Assembly (NCBI RefSeq): GCF_946478805.1
Contig: NZ_CAMLDC010000003.1
Span: forward strand, 62,001 to 126,000
From: an uncultured Fluviicola sp.
GTDB lineage: Bacteria > Bacteroidota > Bacteroidia > Flavobacteriales > Crocinitomicaceae
DNA: 64,000 nucleotides
Direction: 5' to 3'
This document shows, piece by piece, positions 24,118-33,040 of the stretch. Numbering within the stretch: the first letter of the stretch is position 1; each line of letters opens with the position of its first letter. The position numbers were made by a program, and so were the translations under genes. The notes below the pieces were generated by a model. The model was given only the letters and a program-made list of their open reading frames with translations. It did no database searches and was not told the DNA's origin.

Positions 24118-27083
24118 AAAACAATACCGTCAAAAGGAATGTACTTTTCTTTTCCAATACCATCATCTGGGTCAAGTGTTGCATCATGGAACGCATTTTC
24201 AATATTTATCGTAGCAATGTAATATGCCAGTAACACAATTTCATTTGCATGTAATTCGTTTTTGTATTTTCGTTCCAGGTCTTTTTGCTTAATCAAGCCA
24301 CTTTGTAATAAACGAGTCATGAAAGTACCTGTACCTGTAAACGGATCCAATATGTGAACATTTTCATCTGAAACAGAACGCCCAAATTCTTTTTTCAGAA
24401 CATCATTTACAGAATGTATGATGAAATCAACTACTTCAACTGGTGTATAGACGATTCCTAATTGTTCCACCATTTTAGGGAAAGCAGTTTTAAAGAATTT
24501 ATCATACAATTCAATAATTATTCGTTGCTTACCTTCTGCATTGTCAATTCCTGCGGCACGTATCCGAACCGATTCATAGAATTTATCAAGCGTTTCAGCA
24601 TCTTTATCAAAGGATTGGTCTTCTAATAAATCCAACATGGATTGCATAGAAACTGAAATCGGGTTGTTTTTCACAAAAGAATATCCCTCGAATAAAGCTT
24701 CAAAAACTGGTTTCGTAATTATGTGCTGTGAAAGCATGTCTATAGCTTCTTGTTCTGCTATTCCCGGATTTATGTTTTTTTGCAATCCTAATAAGAATTT
24801 ATCAAATGCTTTCTGATGCGCACCGCCATCGTTGACTAAGTTTTTGATACGAACAACCTGACGTTCAGCAATTTCAGCTACATTTTTCGCCCATTGTTCC
24901 CAATACCGTCTATCACCAACTTTCTTTACCATTCGAGCGAAAACAACATGCTGCAATTGTTCGAACTGAATTGCTAATTGGTCACTAAAATCTTTTTGAT
25001 TTTTATCGTTGTATGAATCATCAGGGTTGAAACTTCCATTTTCATCGAAATGAGAATCTGGCCGTCCAACTAAAATTTGTGAAGGACGATTTTTGTTTAA
25101 ATCAATCTTATTGATCAGCGCGTTAAACCGATCGTCGTGTGCACGTAAGGCATTCAATACCGACCAAACTACTTTGAAGCGTTCATTGTCATCTAGAGCT
25201 TTGTCCGCTTCTATATCTGAAGGAACAACAACTGGAATAATGATATAACCATATTTTTTTCCTGGAGCCAACCGCATAACACGACCAACAGATTGAACGA
25301 CATCTACCTGTGAATTTCGCGCGGACAAGAAGAGTACAGCATCCAACGATGGTACATCAACTCCTTCACTCAAACAGCGCACATTGGTTAATACCCTACA
25401 TTCATTGTCTTCGGTTTCAGATTTTAACCATCCCAACAATTCATCACGTGCAGGAGCAGACATACTTCCATCGATGTGTTTCGAACTCATGGAAACCATT
25501 TTCTTACCTTTTTCAGCAGGAAGAGAATCAATGTAGGCTTCGGTGGCTGTATTGAACGTACTTGTAATTGTTTTTGAAACTTTGATATTTGAACAAAACG
25601 CAACAGCTCGGCGCATAGGTTCAGGATCTGAATCTTTTATTAATCCTTCATCTCCTAAGATTTGTTTCGATAGTGCATTAATACATCCGATTAATTTAGA
25701 AGCATCATCGGTGTTTATTTCAGATTCTTCATCCGCAATCATTTTTTGTACCGCAGGAGGAATATCATTTTCATTCAATGTTAAAATGAGTACTTTGTAA
25801 TCTGTCAGCAAATTGGATTCAACGGCTTCACCAAAACCAATGCGGTAGATTTCTTCTCCATAAAGAGAATTGTCATCCATTGAACAAAGAATAGCTTCGT
25901 TTTGCGCTGCCTTACTTTTTGAAGTGTCGTCATACAAACGCGGTGTAGCCGTCATATACAGACGTTTCCTTGCCTTAATAAAATCGTTGTTATGTACTTT
26001 TGTAAAAGCCGATTCGTCTTCATTTACCAATGAAATACCTGTTGTTCTATGCGCTTCATCACAGATAATTAAATCAAAAATGGATTCATCACCGTAAACT
26101 GATGCTAAGCTATCCTGCGCTCTAGCTATAACTTCAATCGATTGATAGGTTGAAAACACAACCGTCATTCCAGGCTTTTTATCATTTTTGATAAAACTGA
26201 ATTGATTTAAAATATCACTGACATTTGTAGACGCCGGTAAAGCTAAATCCACTACAGAAGTTGTATCGATATCTTCATTTTTACTTCTGCTTTTAGAAAT
26301 TTCAGGATCCGAACAAATACAAATTGCATTAATTTGTTCACTTGCAAAAGTTGACCATTCGCGCAAGGTTTGGCCGAGTAATGCAATTGAAGGAACTAAA
26401 AAGAGAACCAACCCATTTCCGCCGGTTTCATTTTCAGCTATTTTCAGAGAGGTAAATGTTTTTCCAGTACCACATGCCATTATTAACTTTCCACGTTCGT
26501 TTTCCTTGAAGTGATCATGGGTTAATGTAAGGGCTTTTACTTGATGGTCTTTTAAACTCCGAGTTACTATTCTAGCTTTTTCACCATGAACACCATTTTC
26601 TAACTTCTCCCAATCAATTGCAGATTCATTTAAATCAAACAAATTAAGTCGAGTAACTGATGGAGTTTGATTTTTTATAGCTTCCTGAGCATTTGGACCC
26701 CATTTATTGGTTGTTGAAATCCAAAGTCGATTAGAGAATTGAATTGATTTTCCTTTTTCATTTTTGAATTCACGACCAGAAGTAGAAAGGAAAGAATCAA
26801 CTGCGGGTTTGTCAATTACTGAGGATTCTTGATAGCATTTACACTGTACTGCCCAGTATTTATCATCGTTGGTTAAAGCCACCAAATCAATTCCTGTGTC
26901 ATTTCCTCCTAAATCGTCTTTTCCTGGAAACTCGTTCCATAACCACACCTTTTTAAACGTACTTGCATAGATTGGTTCAGTGAGTAAATAGGCTTGCATC
27001 AATCGTTCAAAACGTTCGCCTTTATCTTTCTCTGAAAATGAATTTTTGCGGTATTTGGTTAAAATCTGATTGAAATTTGACAT
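24087..27083 (-). pseudogene. N-terminal half of a Type ISP-like RM enzyme (nuclease-helicase-MTase start)
   Basis: Residues 20-85 hold a PD-(D/E)xK nuclease core (E23, D66 in GIDLVAL, Q80-C-K82). A superfamily 2 helicase follows: Walker A ACGTGKTF at 203-210, the DEAH box in LIICDEAHRTTG and motif VI QSVGRVMRL. Near residue 930, DPFTGTGTFMTRLLQSG is methyltransferase motif I. The protein then runs into the transposon after FDGIVL and stops nine codons later. Joined to 16404-18353 it becomes 1,635 aa, the layout of LlaGI/LlaBIII-type single-polypeptide translocating enzymes. As it stands, it lacks motif IV and the recognition domain and should be inactive. Confidence 0.88.
24118..24125. repeat. 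Target-site duplication, right copy
   Basis: AAAACAAT, identical to 18346-18353. Confidence 0.9.
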
Positions 27084-27166
27084 GTACTCGTGAATAATTT
27101 AATCGCTGAAAGTACTAAAAAACGACAGATTTCATGATAAGAATTCACTCTTATTTCATTCAAAAA

Positions 27167-27799
27167 CTACTTCCTTTTATCAATTGACGAGTTTGAGTAA
27201 ACAATCATATTGAACATACTCCGCAATCTTGACCTCACCCGATTCCCATATAGTTTTTCTAATTCATTAGCATTCAGATTTGTGGTTGCATGTGTAACAA
27301 TTCCATTATTTACCTGTAAGTCATATCTGTGTAATAGAATCTCGGCCATGCAATTGGTTTCATTACCGAACTGCTTTATGTTGCTTTCGATTCCAAGGTC
27401 ATCAAAACAATATGCCTTTCTAGATTTTCCGTATTTGTGAATCACTTGAAAACCATCTGCATAAAATTCTGATGAAATATTTCTTGTCGAGATTACTGGG
27501 TAGTCAAATTCAGGAAAAACAAACAATTTCAAAAGATTCATTAATGACGTTTTACCACAACCTACAGGTCCAGTTAAAAGTATTCCTTTGTTAAGATCAA
27601 TACCATATTCAGCACAATTATTCTCAGCGCGGATTGCGTAAATAATTAACTTGTAAATGATCTCTTTATCTTCTGCATGTAATCGGAAGTGTTGACCATA
27701 CTTTTGCTTTCCAGAGTGGTTGATGTAAGCAATACATGTCTTGAAATCAAATTGACGGATATTGTTTTCTATTGTGAAGCATTTCTCTAGCATATTCAA
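27167..27799 (-). CDS. DnaC-like P-loop ATPase
   Basis: 210 aa. Walker A GPVGCGKTS in KGILLTGPVGCGKTSLMNLL, Walker B-like AYCFDDLG, and a C-terminal LYGNRVRSRLRSMFN segment resembling DnaC/IstB helicase loaders, which end in GxRxxSR motifs. It probably loads a replicative helicase at the island's origin or supports its replication. It lies 11 bp after the 225-aa gene and in the same orientation; the two likely form a replication module. Confidence 0.75.
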   Translation of the reverse strand: MNMLEKCFTIENNIRQFDFKTCIAYINHSGKQKYGQHFRLHAEDKEIIYKLIIYAIRAENNCAEYGIDLNKGILLTGPVGCGKTSLMNLLKLFVFPEFDYPVISTRNISSEFYADGFQVIHKYGKSRKAYCFDDLGIESNIKQFGNETNCMAEILLHRYDLQVNNGIVTHATTNLNANELEKLYGNRVRSRLRSMFNMIVYSNSSIDKRK

Positions 27800-27810
27800 T
27801 ATGTTTAGTA

Positions 27811-28488
27811 TTAAAGTGGAATCGAATAATCCTTGTCTTGGTTAGTGTGAAGGTTTCCAGATTGTGGAGTTTCTGAAGCTTGCCATTTGCGTGAATTGAT
27901 GATCCAATTTCGAGCTGCAGCTTTCCAATTTTTCATTTTTGTTTTTCCTCCTACTAACCAACCATTGGATTCGAAATAGTTGAAGAATTTTTGAGCTTCC
28001 GCTTTAATGGATTCTTGTTCCAAAAAGAAATTTTCAATCTCTTCAATTTTGGGAGGGAAAAAGCGAAGACTTTCGTTTTTCCCTTTTTTAGTTTCAGATT
28101 GTTTATCTTGTTTAGTATTGTTTATATAAGGTCGCTCTCTTGGTTCATTGGAATTATCGCTCCTAGTATTTCCATTGTTCTTTGCTGGTTCACTTGTTGT
28201 ATCGAATATGAACAAGCAAACTAAACTACCTTTCTGTGGATTTCGAGAAGGATTGTATTTCAGATAACCAAACGCTTCGAGTTCCTTCAAACACTTCAAA
28301 TAGGTGTTTACAGAACCAATCTTCGAAGCTTTCATCATTTCATATCGACTTATGGAAACATACTCCGGGAACTTGGCGTGATTCCATAAATGGAACAAAG
28401 CGTAATACAAGCTGATGTGCCAAGGAGAAAGTCGCTCATCTTCCACAAAGAGATCATTGATTTTTTCGATATGTGTGATGTAGTTCAT
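27811..28488 (-). CDS. Winged-helix replication-type protein
   Basis: 225 aa. N-terminal region LSPWHISLYYALFHLWNHAK, VSISRYEMMKASKIGSVNTY and KCLKELEAFGYLKY has the order of a winged-helix domain used by replication initiators or DnaD-like proteins. The centre is low-complexity and basic, and the C-terminal EAQKFFNYFESNGWLVGGKT with WKAAARNWI is DnaD-domain-like. It pairs with the DnaC-like ATPase. Its stop codon is one base from the amidase gene. Confidence 0.6.
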   Translation of the reverse strand: MNYITHIEKINDLFVEDERLSPWHISLYYALFHLWNHAKFPEYVSISRYEMMKASKIGSVNTYLKCLKELEAFGYLKYNPSRNPQKGSLVCLFIFDTTSEPAKNNGNTRSDNSNEPRERPYINNTKQDKQSETKKGKNESLRFFPPKIEEIENFFLEQESIKAEAQKFFNYFESNGWLVGGKTKMKNWKAAARNWIINSRKWQASETPQSGNLHTNQDKDYSIPL

Positions 28489-28489
28489 T

Positions 28490-29110
28490 TTAGAGTTGAG
28501 CTAATGAAATCAACATTTCAACGAGTTCTTTTTGTGGATGACAATCGCTGACATCTTTTCGGAAATTGACGCCTGTGAAGATTCCAGGTTTACCATCTAA
28601 TGCCGCCAGAGAAATATCCCAACTTTCAGTAGCAATCTGTTTAGGGATCTCATGCAAACTACAAAGCTTTACAAGTAGTTCGTTTAAACTACGCAGCTGT
28701 TCTGCGGAATAACTCTGATAATACCTTGAGCCACGGAAGTTGCTCCCATAATCAATCACATCATCAATATCAACTAACGAATTTAAGTGTGAATAGAACT
28801 GTCCGTCCTTTTTCTTTAGCGGACCGAGATTGCATAAATCTATTGCGATTGAATATTGTTCCAAGGATTCGAAGTTTTCTCCACGCAAACCAATATGATT
28901 GATCCAGTAATGAGATTCGAAGGTTTGGTAAATAGTTCCGTCACGATCAATGATAAACGCTGCGCCAAATTTGCTTGGATTGGATTGCCAATAAGAAACA
29001 ATTTCTTTAGGAGTAGAATCACTGTTCGTGCCATGAAGAACGATTTGCTTTTTTGTATATGCCGTGCGGTAATATTGTGATACTGGCAAAGGAAGTTGAA
29101 AGATTTTCAT
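28490..29110 (-). CDS. N-acetylmuramoyl-L-alanine amidase (Amidase_2-like)
   Basis: The preferred ATG at 29110 gives 206 aa (MKIFQLPLPVSQYY); longer frame to 29218 overlaps the next gene. Features of zinc amidases: IVLHGTNS with H26, FIIDRDGTIYQTF, and ISLAALDGK, with a C-terminal VSDCHPQKEL containing the third ligand. It hydrolyses the MurNAc-L-Ala bond of peptidoglycan. No signal peptide is seen. Such enzymes usually serve as phage-like lysins or in cell-wall passage during transfer, but this one lies beside replication genes. Confidence 0.7.
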   Translation of the reverse strand: MKIFQLPLPVSQYYRTAYTKKQIVLHGTNSDSTPKEIVSYWQSNPSKFGAAFIIDRDGTIYQTFESHYWINHIGLRGENFESLEQYSIAIDLCNLGPLKKKDGQFYSHLNSLVDIDDVIDYGSNFRGSRYYQSYSAEQLRSLNELLVKLCSLHEIPKQIATESWDISLAALDGKPGIFTGVNFRKDVSDCHPQKELVEMLISLAQL

Positions 29111-29120
29111 GATGATCGAT

Positions 29121-29417
29121 TTAAGAGCGGTTACGCATGTTGTTTTCAAATAGCCGGTTGATATCTGCTTCATCGTAAAACAGTACGCCGCCGATCTTGG
29201 TGAATGGGATTGTCCCATTCAAGCGAAGCGTTTGAAGTGTACCAGGAGAAATACTTAGTAGTCTTTGTACTTGGTGAGATTTCAACCAAGTCTTTTTAGG
29301 TTCTTCGATCTTTTGAGTTCCGGAATTGAACTGTGTTTCAATAATGGTTTTGAATTCGAAGATGAGGTCTGTTTTGAATTGCTCCAGATCCTCGACGGTT
29401 ACAATTTGTGCTGCCAT
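29121..29417 (-). CDS. Excisionase-like helix-turn-helix protein
   Basis: 98 aa. An N-terminal coiled coil (VTVEDLEQFKTDLIFEFKTI) is followed by the helix_turn_helix_17 pattern WLKSHQVQRLLSISPGTLQT, LRLNGTIPFTKIGGVLFYDE and ADINRLFENN. Proteins of this type in Bacteroidota integrative elements act as transcription factors or directionality factors. It lies upstream of the amidase and replication genes, probably at the head of that operon. Confidence 0.75.
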   Translation of the reverse strand: MAAQIVTVEDLEQFKTDLIFEFKTIIETQFNSGTQKIEEPKKTWLKSHQVQRLLSISPGTLQTLRLNGTIPFTKIGGVLFYDEADINRLFENNMRNRS

Positions 29418-29467
29418 AAAATTTGATTTTTATTTGCATCAAAGTGAACCGAATAAAATGAGGTTTT

Positions 29468-29493
29468 GGGGTGGTAGTAGGTTGCACCACCCC
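29468..29493. promoter_or_regulatory. GGGGTGGT/ACCACCCC hairpin upstream of the HTH operon
   Basis: Perfect 8-bp arms with a 10-nt loop, GC-rich in an AT-rich gap of about 120 bp between the RteC-like gene and the HTH gene. No T-run. It could be an operator, a leader structure or an excision-factor site. Confidence 0.5.
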
Positions 29494-29538
29494 AGATGAA
29501 AGCCTTATAAATATTGAGAAAACTAGAATTAAAAATTT

Positions 29539-31044
29539 CTAAAGCTGATTCAGTTTATTCAACATTTGAATCAATTTTTCTTTGACCGAATTGATCGTAT
29601 TTGTATCGGGTTCATAGAATTTGTTGGAAAGGCTTTTCACCGATATATCCTGGACCTTTGAAGTCTGAAAATTATCTACAATCAATTCCATTAATTCCCG
29701 ATGCGTTTTACTGCTGATTAAATCTGTTTCTGAAAACATTCGGGTAATTAAAGCAAGTTCGTTGACTGAGCAATTCATTTTCATTTTCTCTTTGGTGTTT
29801 GGTGTGTGTATTTTTTCATTGATGGAATTAATTTGAACTGGACACGTGGATTTCAGATACCAGATTTCTTCTTCCAACCATTTGATTATCCATGATTTTA
29901 CGGATTCAATAGTTCTGTCGTACTGAACCTCATTGGAAGTGATTATTTGGTTCACACTCTTCAGCCAGGAATAAAGTGTTAACAGTTTTGAATCCACTGT
30001 TTCTCGATTACCGATTTCAATTGAGAATTTAAACGTGAGATAATTTAGATATGCCGGATTGTTGTAATTCATTTCAATTAAGTAGCCATGGAGTATTTCA
30101 ATGCTATTGGACTTGTGATTCTCTTTTGAGTAAAAACGAAGCAGCTTGTTTGTAAAACTCTCAATAAACATCAACTGATGGTAGGTTATCCGATTTTTTG
30201 GTGAGACATTAGAAACCATGTGCAATGGTTGAAACAAAACTTCCGACAATTCAGAATCGTAGTATTGGTTCAGAACAATCTGTTTCAGCCTTTCAACGCG
30301 AGGCTTCAAGCAGTTTACGCGAGAAGAAATGATATTAAACGGTACAAACAGTTCCCGGTCTAAATATTTGGAGTAGAATCTCTCCAGATGAACCAAGATG
30401 TTTTCCAAGCAATCATAGCCAAGGGCAAATAGTGTTTTCTTGTTATAAAGTAGTTTTGAAGATCTGGAACCGGTCAATCGATCCAAATGAAACAATTGAA
30501 TCACATCGATTGACCAGGCTAAAAGTGTTCTCTGAATTTTCCGAATCGCACCACACAAGTGTTTTTCTTTGCATGCATTAATTGTCTCTTTCAAAAACTT
30601 GTAGCATTGCTTTTCAAGTTCTAAAAATCGATTTGCAAAGTAAACGAACCAAAGCTGTTCGAGTGGGACTTTGGACCATTCGCTCAAACTTAAAACAAGA
30701 ATGGTATCCTTTGATTGTTTCAATGGCTTTTGAAATGAAACAAAGCTTTCTACTTTGACATTGATAGCGTTAAGGATTTCAGAGGAAACAAGCTCGTCAA
30801 ACTCCAAGAAAACACTTGGAACTGACGGCAGTAAATAAGATTTCGCTGTTGGGTTTGCCTGTACAAATGATTCAACTAACCGAATTTTTTTAGATGTATT
30901 TTTCCATCTAACGACATTAATTTCAATGCATGGACCAAATTTATCAGAAAGCCAATTTTCATATTGGCGTCTATTGATTTGTGGATGGTCGTAACTCATA
31001 TTGATTTCATCCAATAGAGTATCGAAGGTAATCGTTGAGATCAT
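29539..31044 (-). CDS. RteC-like protein
   Basis: 501 aa from ATG 31044. The duplicated copy of the 5' region at 32633-32732 has an in-frame stop just upstream of this ATG, which argues against the longer start at 31080. The C-terminus CSVNELALITRMFSETDLIS, HRELMELIVDNFQTSKVQDI and SLSNKFYEPDTNTINSVKEK matches the C-terminal region of RteC, which controls excision genes of Bacteroides conjugative transposons. The N-terminal two thirds are longer than typical RteC. It likely controls island mobility (inference). Confidence 0.55.
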   Translation of the reverse strand: MISTITFDTLLDEINMSYDHPQINRRQYENWLSDKFGPCIEINVVRWKNTSKKIRLVESFVQANPTAKSYLLPSVPSVFLEFDELVSSEILNAINVKVESFVSFQKPLKQSKDTILVLSLSEWSKVPLEQLWFVYFANRFLELEKQCYKFLKETINACKEKHLCGAIRKIQRTLLAWSIDVIQLFHLDRLTGSRSSKLLYNKKTLFALGYDCLENILVHLERFYSKYLDRELFVPFNIISSRVNCLKPRVERLKQIVLNQYYDSELSEVLFQPLHMVSNVSPKNRITYHQLMFIESFTNKLLRFYSKENHKSNSIEILHGYLIEMNYNNPAYLNYLTFKFSIEIGNRETVDSKLLTLYSWLKSVNQIITSNEVQYDRTIESVKSWIIKWLEEEIWYLKSTCPVQINSINEKIHTPNTKEKMKMNCSVNELALITRMFSETDLISSKTHRELMELIVDNFQTSKVQDISVKSLSNKFYEPDTNTINSVKEKLIQMLNKLNQL

Positions 31045-31125
31045 ACAGTTTAAGTTGCGGTTGAATCGACTATAACGCATAAATACACCAATGTGTCATA
31101 ATTAGCAGTAGAAAAAATGTTAAAT
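31024..31125. repeat. Direct repeat A, upstream/5' end of the RteC-like gene
   Basis: The first 28 bases (GAAGGTAATCGTTGAGATCA onward) are identical to 32633-32660, and similarity continues to about 32732. The core encodes the start MISTIT of the RteC-like protein on the minus strand. Confidence 0.85.
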
Positions 31126-31186
31126 GAATTTGTTAAAATGGGTGGGAATCATTTTTGAATATAAATTCAATGAAAAACAACAGATT

Positions 31187-32200
31187 ATGAATACCTACAC
31201 CAAGTCTGATCAATATTATGAAGATGAGTATGATCGATTGACAATTAGTCACTTACAAGATCTGGAAGAGCAGATTAAAGAACAAGCAAAGAAGTCTGAT
31301 TACATCGGGCTACTTCGCTTTAAATACAAAACTTTTGGAGCCGAAAGGGCGAGCCAAAGAGATGAATCCATTAGGAGCTGGAAAGAAGCTGATCAGCGTC
31401 GAGATAAACTGATTGCTACAACTCCCATACCTAAGTACATAAAATGTAACACTTGCCAGAGTGAAATGCAATTTGAGCTGCATGATTTCAATTCCGAAGG
31501 CAGGCTTATATTCTACTTTAAGTGCCATGACGGCCACTTACCTAAAAAGGCTATTTATGCTGATGGTAGTGAATACTACATCAAAACTAGAGTATGTTCA
31601 TATTGTAATGGTCCTCTTGAAACAAAGAAGAAACGAACAAAAGCTAAATTAAAATTAACAGATACTTGTCGATTTTGTGGTAAGACAGAGGTTCTAGAAT
31701 ATGATTTTGCGATTGAAAAAAGACCAGAAATTACAGAGGAAGACCGCCTCAAATATTGTAAGAGTTTCATTGGTAAAAGAACCTTCCAAGAGGACATGGA
31801 AGCTTTAGAGAAACTAACTGACTTATTAAAATCAAAAGAAAAAAAGTATGACTATAGCCACGTTGAACAAATCAATATCGTACAATTGGAAAAGAAACTT
31901 AGTGACGAACTTGAAAAGGCACAATTTGTAAAGTTCCAATTCGAAAAGCCGAAATCCGGAAGATGGCTGACGGTTGAGTTTTCGGTCCAGGACTTTTCTT
32001 CGAGAGATGAACGGAGCAGTATCAAAGCTTTGAAGAAAGCACTAACTACATCTTTGTTTAATACGAATTGGAGGTTAATGTCGACGGATATCATTTATAC
32101 GCTCGGGTTTCTGACTGGGCAGATCAAAGGCTTTTCTTTGGAAGAGGATTTGATTAAGATTGGTAAGGAAATTGATATTAAAAGAACAAACCATAAATAA
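31187..32200 (+). CDS. Zinc-ribbon protein, unknown function
   Basis: 337 aa from ATG 31187 (MNTYTKSDQYYEDEYDR); the frame is open 21 codons earlier. Two zinc-ribbon pairs stand out: CNTCQSEM...CHDGH and CSYCNGPL...CRFCGK near residues 95-190. The remainder is helical with charged, coiled-coil-like stretches, and a C-terminal strand region (TVEFSVQDFSSRDERSSI). No family recognised. It is part of a cargo pair with the next gene, between two copies of the RteC 5' region. Confidence 0.55.
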   Translation: MNTYTKSDQYYEDEYDRLTISHLQDLEEQIKEQAKKSDYIGLLRFKYKTFGAERASQRDESIRSWKEADQRRDKLIATTPIPKYIKCNTCQSEMQFELHDFNSEGRLIFYFKCHDGHLPKKAIYADGSEYYIKTRVCSYCNGPLETKKKRTKAKLKLTDTCRFCGKTEVLEYDFAIEKRPEITEEDRLKYCKSFIGKRTFQEDMEALEKLTDLLKSKEKKYDYSHVEQINIVQLEKKLSDELEKAQFVKFQFEKPKSGRWLTVEFSVQDFSSRDERSSIKALKKALTTSLFNTNWRLMSTDIIYTLGFLTGQIKGFSLEEDLIKIGKEIDIKRTNHK

Positions 32201-32208
32201 ACAAGTAC

Positions 32209-32601
32209 ATGAAAGATTTTATGTTATCAGGTAACATGCCTCTAAGATTAGACGAACCATTAAACTTACAAATGGCTTTTAGAAACCTTTCTGAACAGGT
32301 CTTATCAATAATGTTCGGAATATTAAGCAAAGAGAGAAGAGAAGAATACCCTTACGCCAATTACTCACTAAGCGCTGATTCTGAAGGCAATATTGAATCG
32401 GGCATTCAATTAACCATTGAAGCAGATATATTCGGACACGACCAAATTATTTTAAGAAGACATAATATGGGCTATACTGTTGCACTTATTTCAATGGATG
32501 ATAATATTGGATCAATGGAATATGAATTTTTAGAAGATGATCCATTGGTAACTCTTATTCCCAATGATATTCAAAACTATATGTCTTCAACCATATTTTA
32601 A
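32209..32601 (+). CDS. Hypothetical protein, partner of the zinc-ribbon gene
   Basis: 130 aa, 8 bp after the zinc-ribbon gene, followed by a terminator. Soluble, acidic, alpha then beta (IESGIQLTIEADIFGHDQII). No family recognised. Confidence 0.5.
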   Translation: MKDFMLSGNMPLRLDEPLNLQMAFRNLSEQVLSIMFGILSKERREEYPYANYSLSADSEGNIESGIQLTIEADIFGHDQIILRRHNMGYTVALISMDDNIGSMEYEFLEDDPLVTLIPNDIQNYMSSTIF

Positions 32602-32605
32602 TCTG

Positions 32606-32628
32606 AAGCCCACGGAAGTGGGCTTTTT
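32606..32628 (+). terminator. Terminator of the zinc-ribbon operon
   Basis: AAGCCCAC pairs with GTGGGCTT, loop GGAA, followed by TTTTTCC. Confidence 0.9.
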
Positions 32629-32632
32629 CCTT

Positions 32633-32732
32633 GAAGGTAATCGTTGAGATCATACAGTTTCAGTTGAGCTTGAATGCACCATAGAGTATGAAACATCAAA
32701 GTATCATAATGGTCAGTAGAAAATGTTAAAAC
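32633..32732. repeat. Direct repeat B, copy of the RteC-like gene 5' region
   Basis: 28 identical bases then about 70 bp of clear similarity to 31024-31125, with substitutions and a 2-base gap. On the minus strand it still encodes MISTITF before running into the terminator, so it is a broken 5' end without the rest of a gene. Confidence 0.85.
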
Positions 32733-32768
32733 AATATTAATCCTCTTTGACCGTTAGATTAATTGAAG

Positions 32769-32851
32769 CCTAGTTCCAACTAGGTGATTCAGTGAATAGT
32801 GGTTAGGTTAGGTATGGCAGTAATGCGAAAACTCGAATTACTGCCTTTTTT
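32769..32851 (+). ncRNA. Two-hairpin small RNA candidate facing the SymE-like gene
   Basis: CCTAGTT-CC-AACTAGG at 32769-32784, then GGCAGTAAT/ATTACTGCC (32816-32845) followed by six T on the plus strand. The T-run is absent on the minus strand, so a plus-strand transcript ends here, 11 bp from the SymE-like stop. No promoter is seen. An antisense or regulatory RNA role is possible. Confidence 0.4.
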
Positions 32852-32861
32852 ATTGAGTGAA

Positions 32862-33038
32862 TTATTCTAGCCGAGTAATGACCAATTTGTTCTCTTCCAA
32901 TTCTATTTTAACTTCCTGACCAGGTAGAAACCCCATTTCAGATAACCATTTCCCTTTTAATAAGATTTCCGGAACAATCGTTTTATCATATTTCCGCAAA
33001 ATGAAGCGTGGCTGGATTTTGATTTTTCTTTTTGACAT
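32862..33038 (-). CDS. SymE-family-like small protein
   Basis: 58 aa: MSKRKIKIQPRFILRKYDKT, then IVPEILLKGKWLSEMGFLPG and a final EVKIELEENKLVITRLE. The KGKWLSEMGFLPGQEV motif and AbrB-like strand order match the SymE toxin/SpoVT-AbrB group. E. coli SymE behaves as a nucleic-acid-binding toxin kept down by antisense RNA SymR. It ends next to a plus-strand hairpin-terminator RNA candidate and starts 2 bp after the integrase stop, so both are probably one transcript. It may stabilise the island (inference). Confidence 0.7.
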   Translation of the reverse strand: MSKRKIKIQPRFILRKYDKTIVPEILLKGKWLSEMGFLPGQEVKIELEENKLVITRLE

Positions 33039-33040
33039 GA

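Noticed and set aside
16404..27083. Frameshift or two-subunit explanation for the split RM gene
   Set aside because: The halves are separated by a transposon with inverted repeats and an exact 8-bp duplication, and they join in frame.
28490..29218. Longer amidase start at 29218
   Set aside because: It overlaps the upstream HTH gene by 98 bp and the extra residues look random; ATG 29110 fits the domain start.
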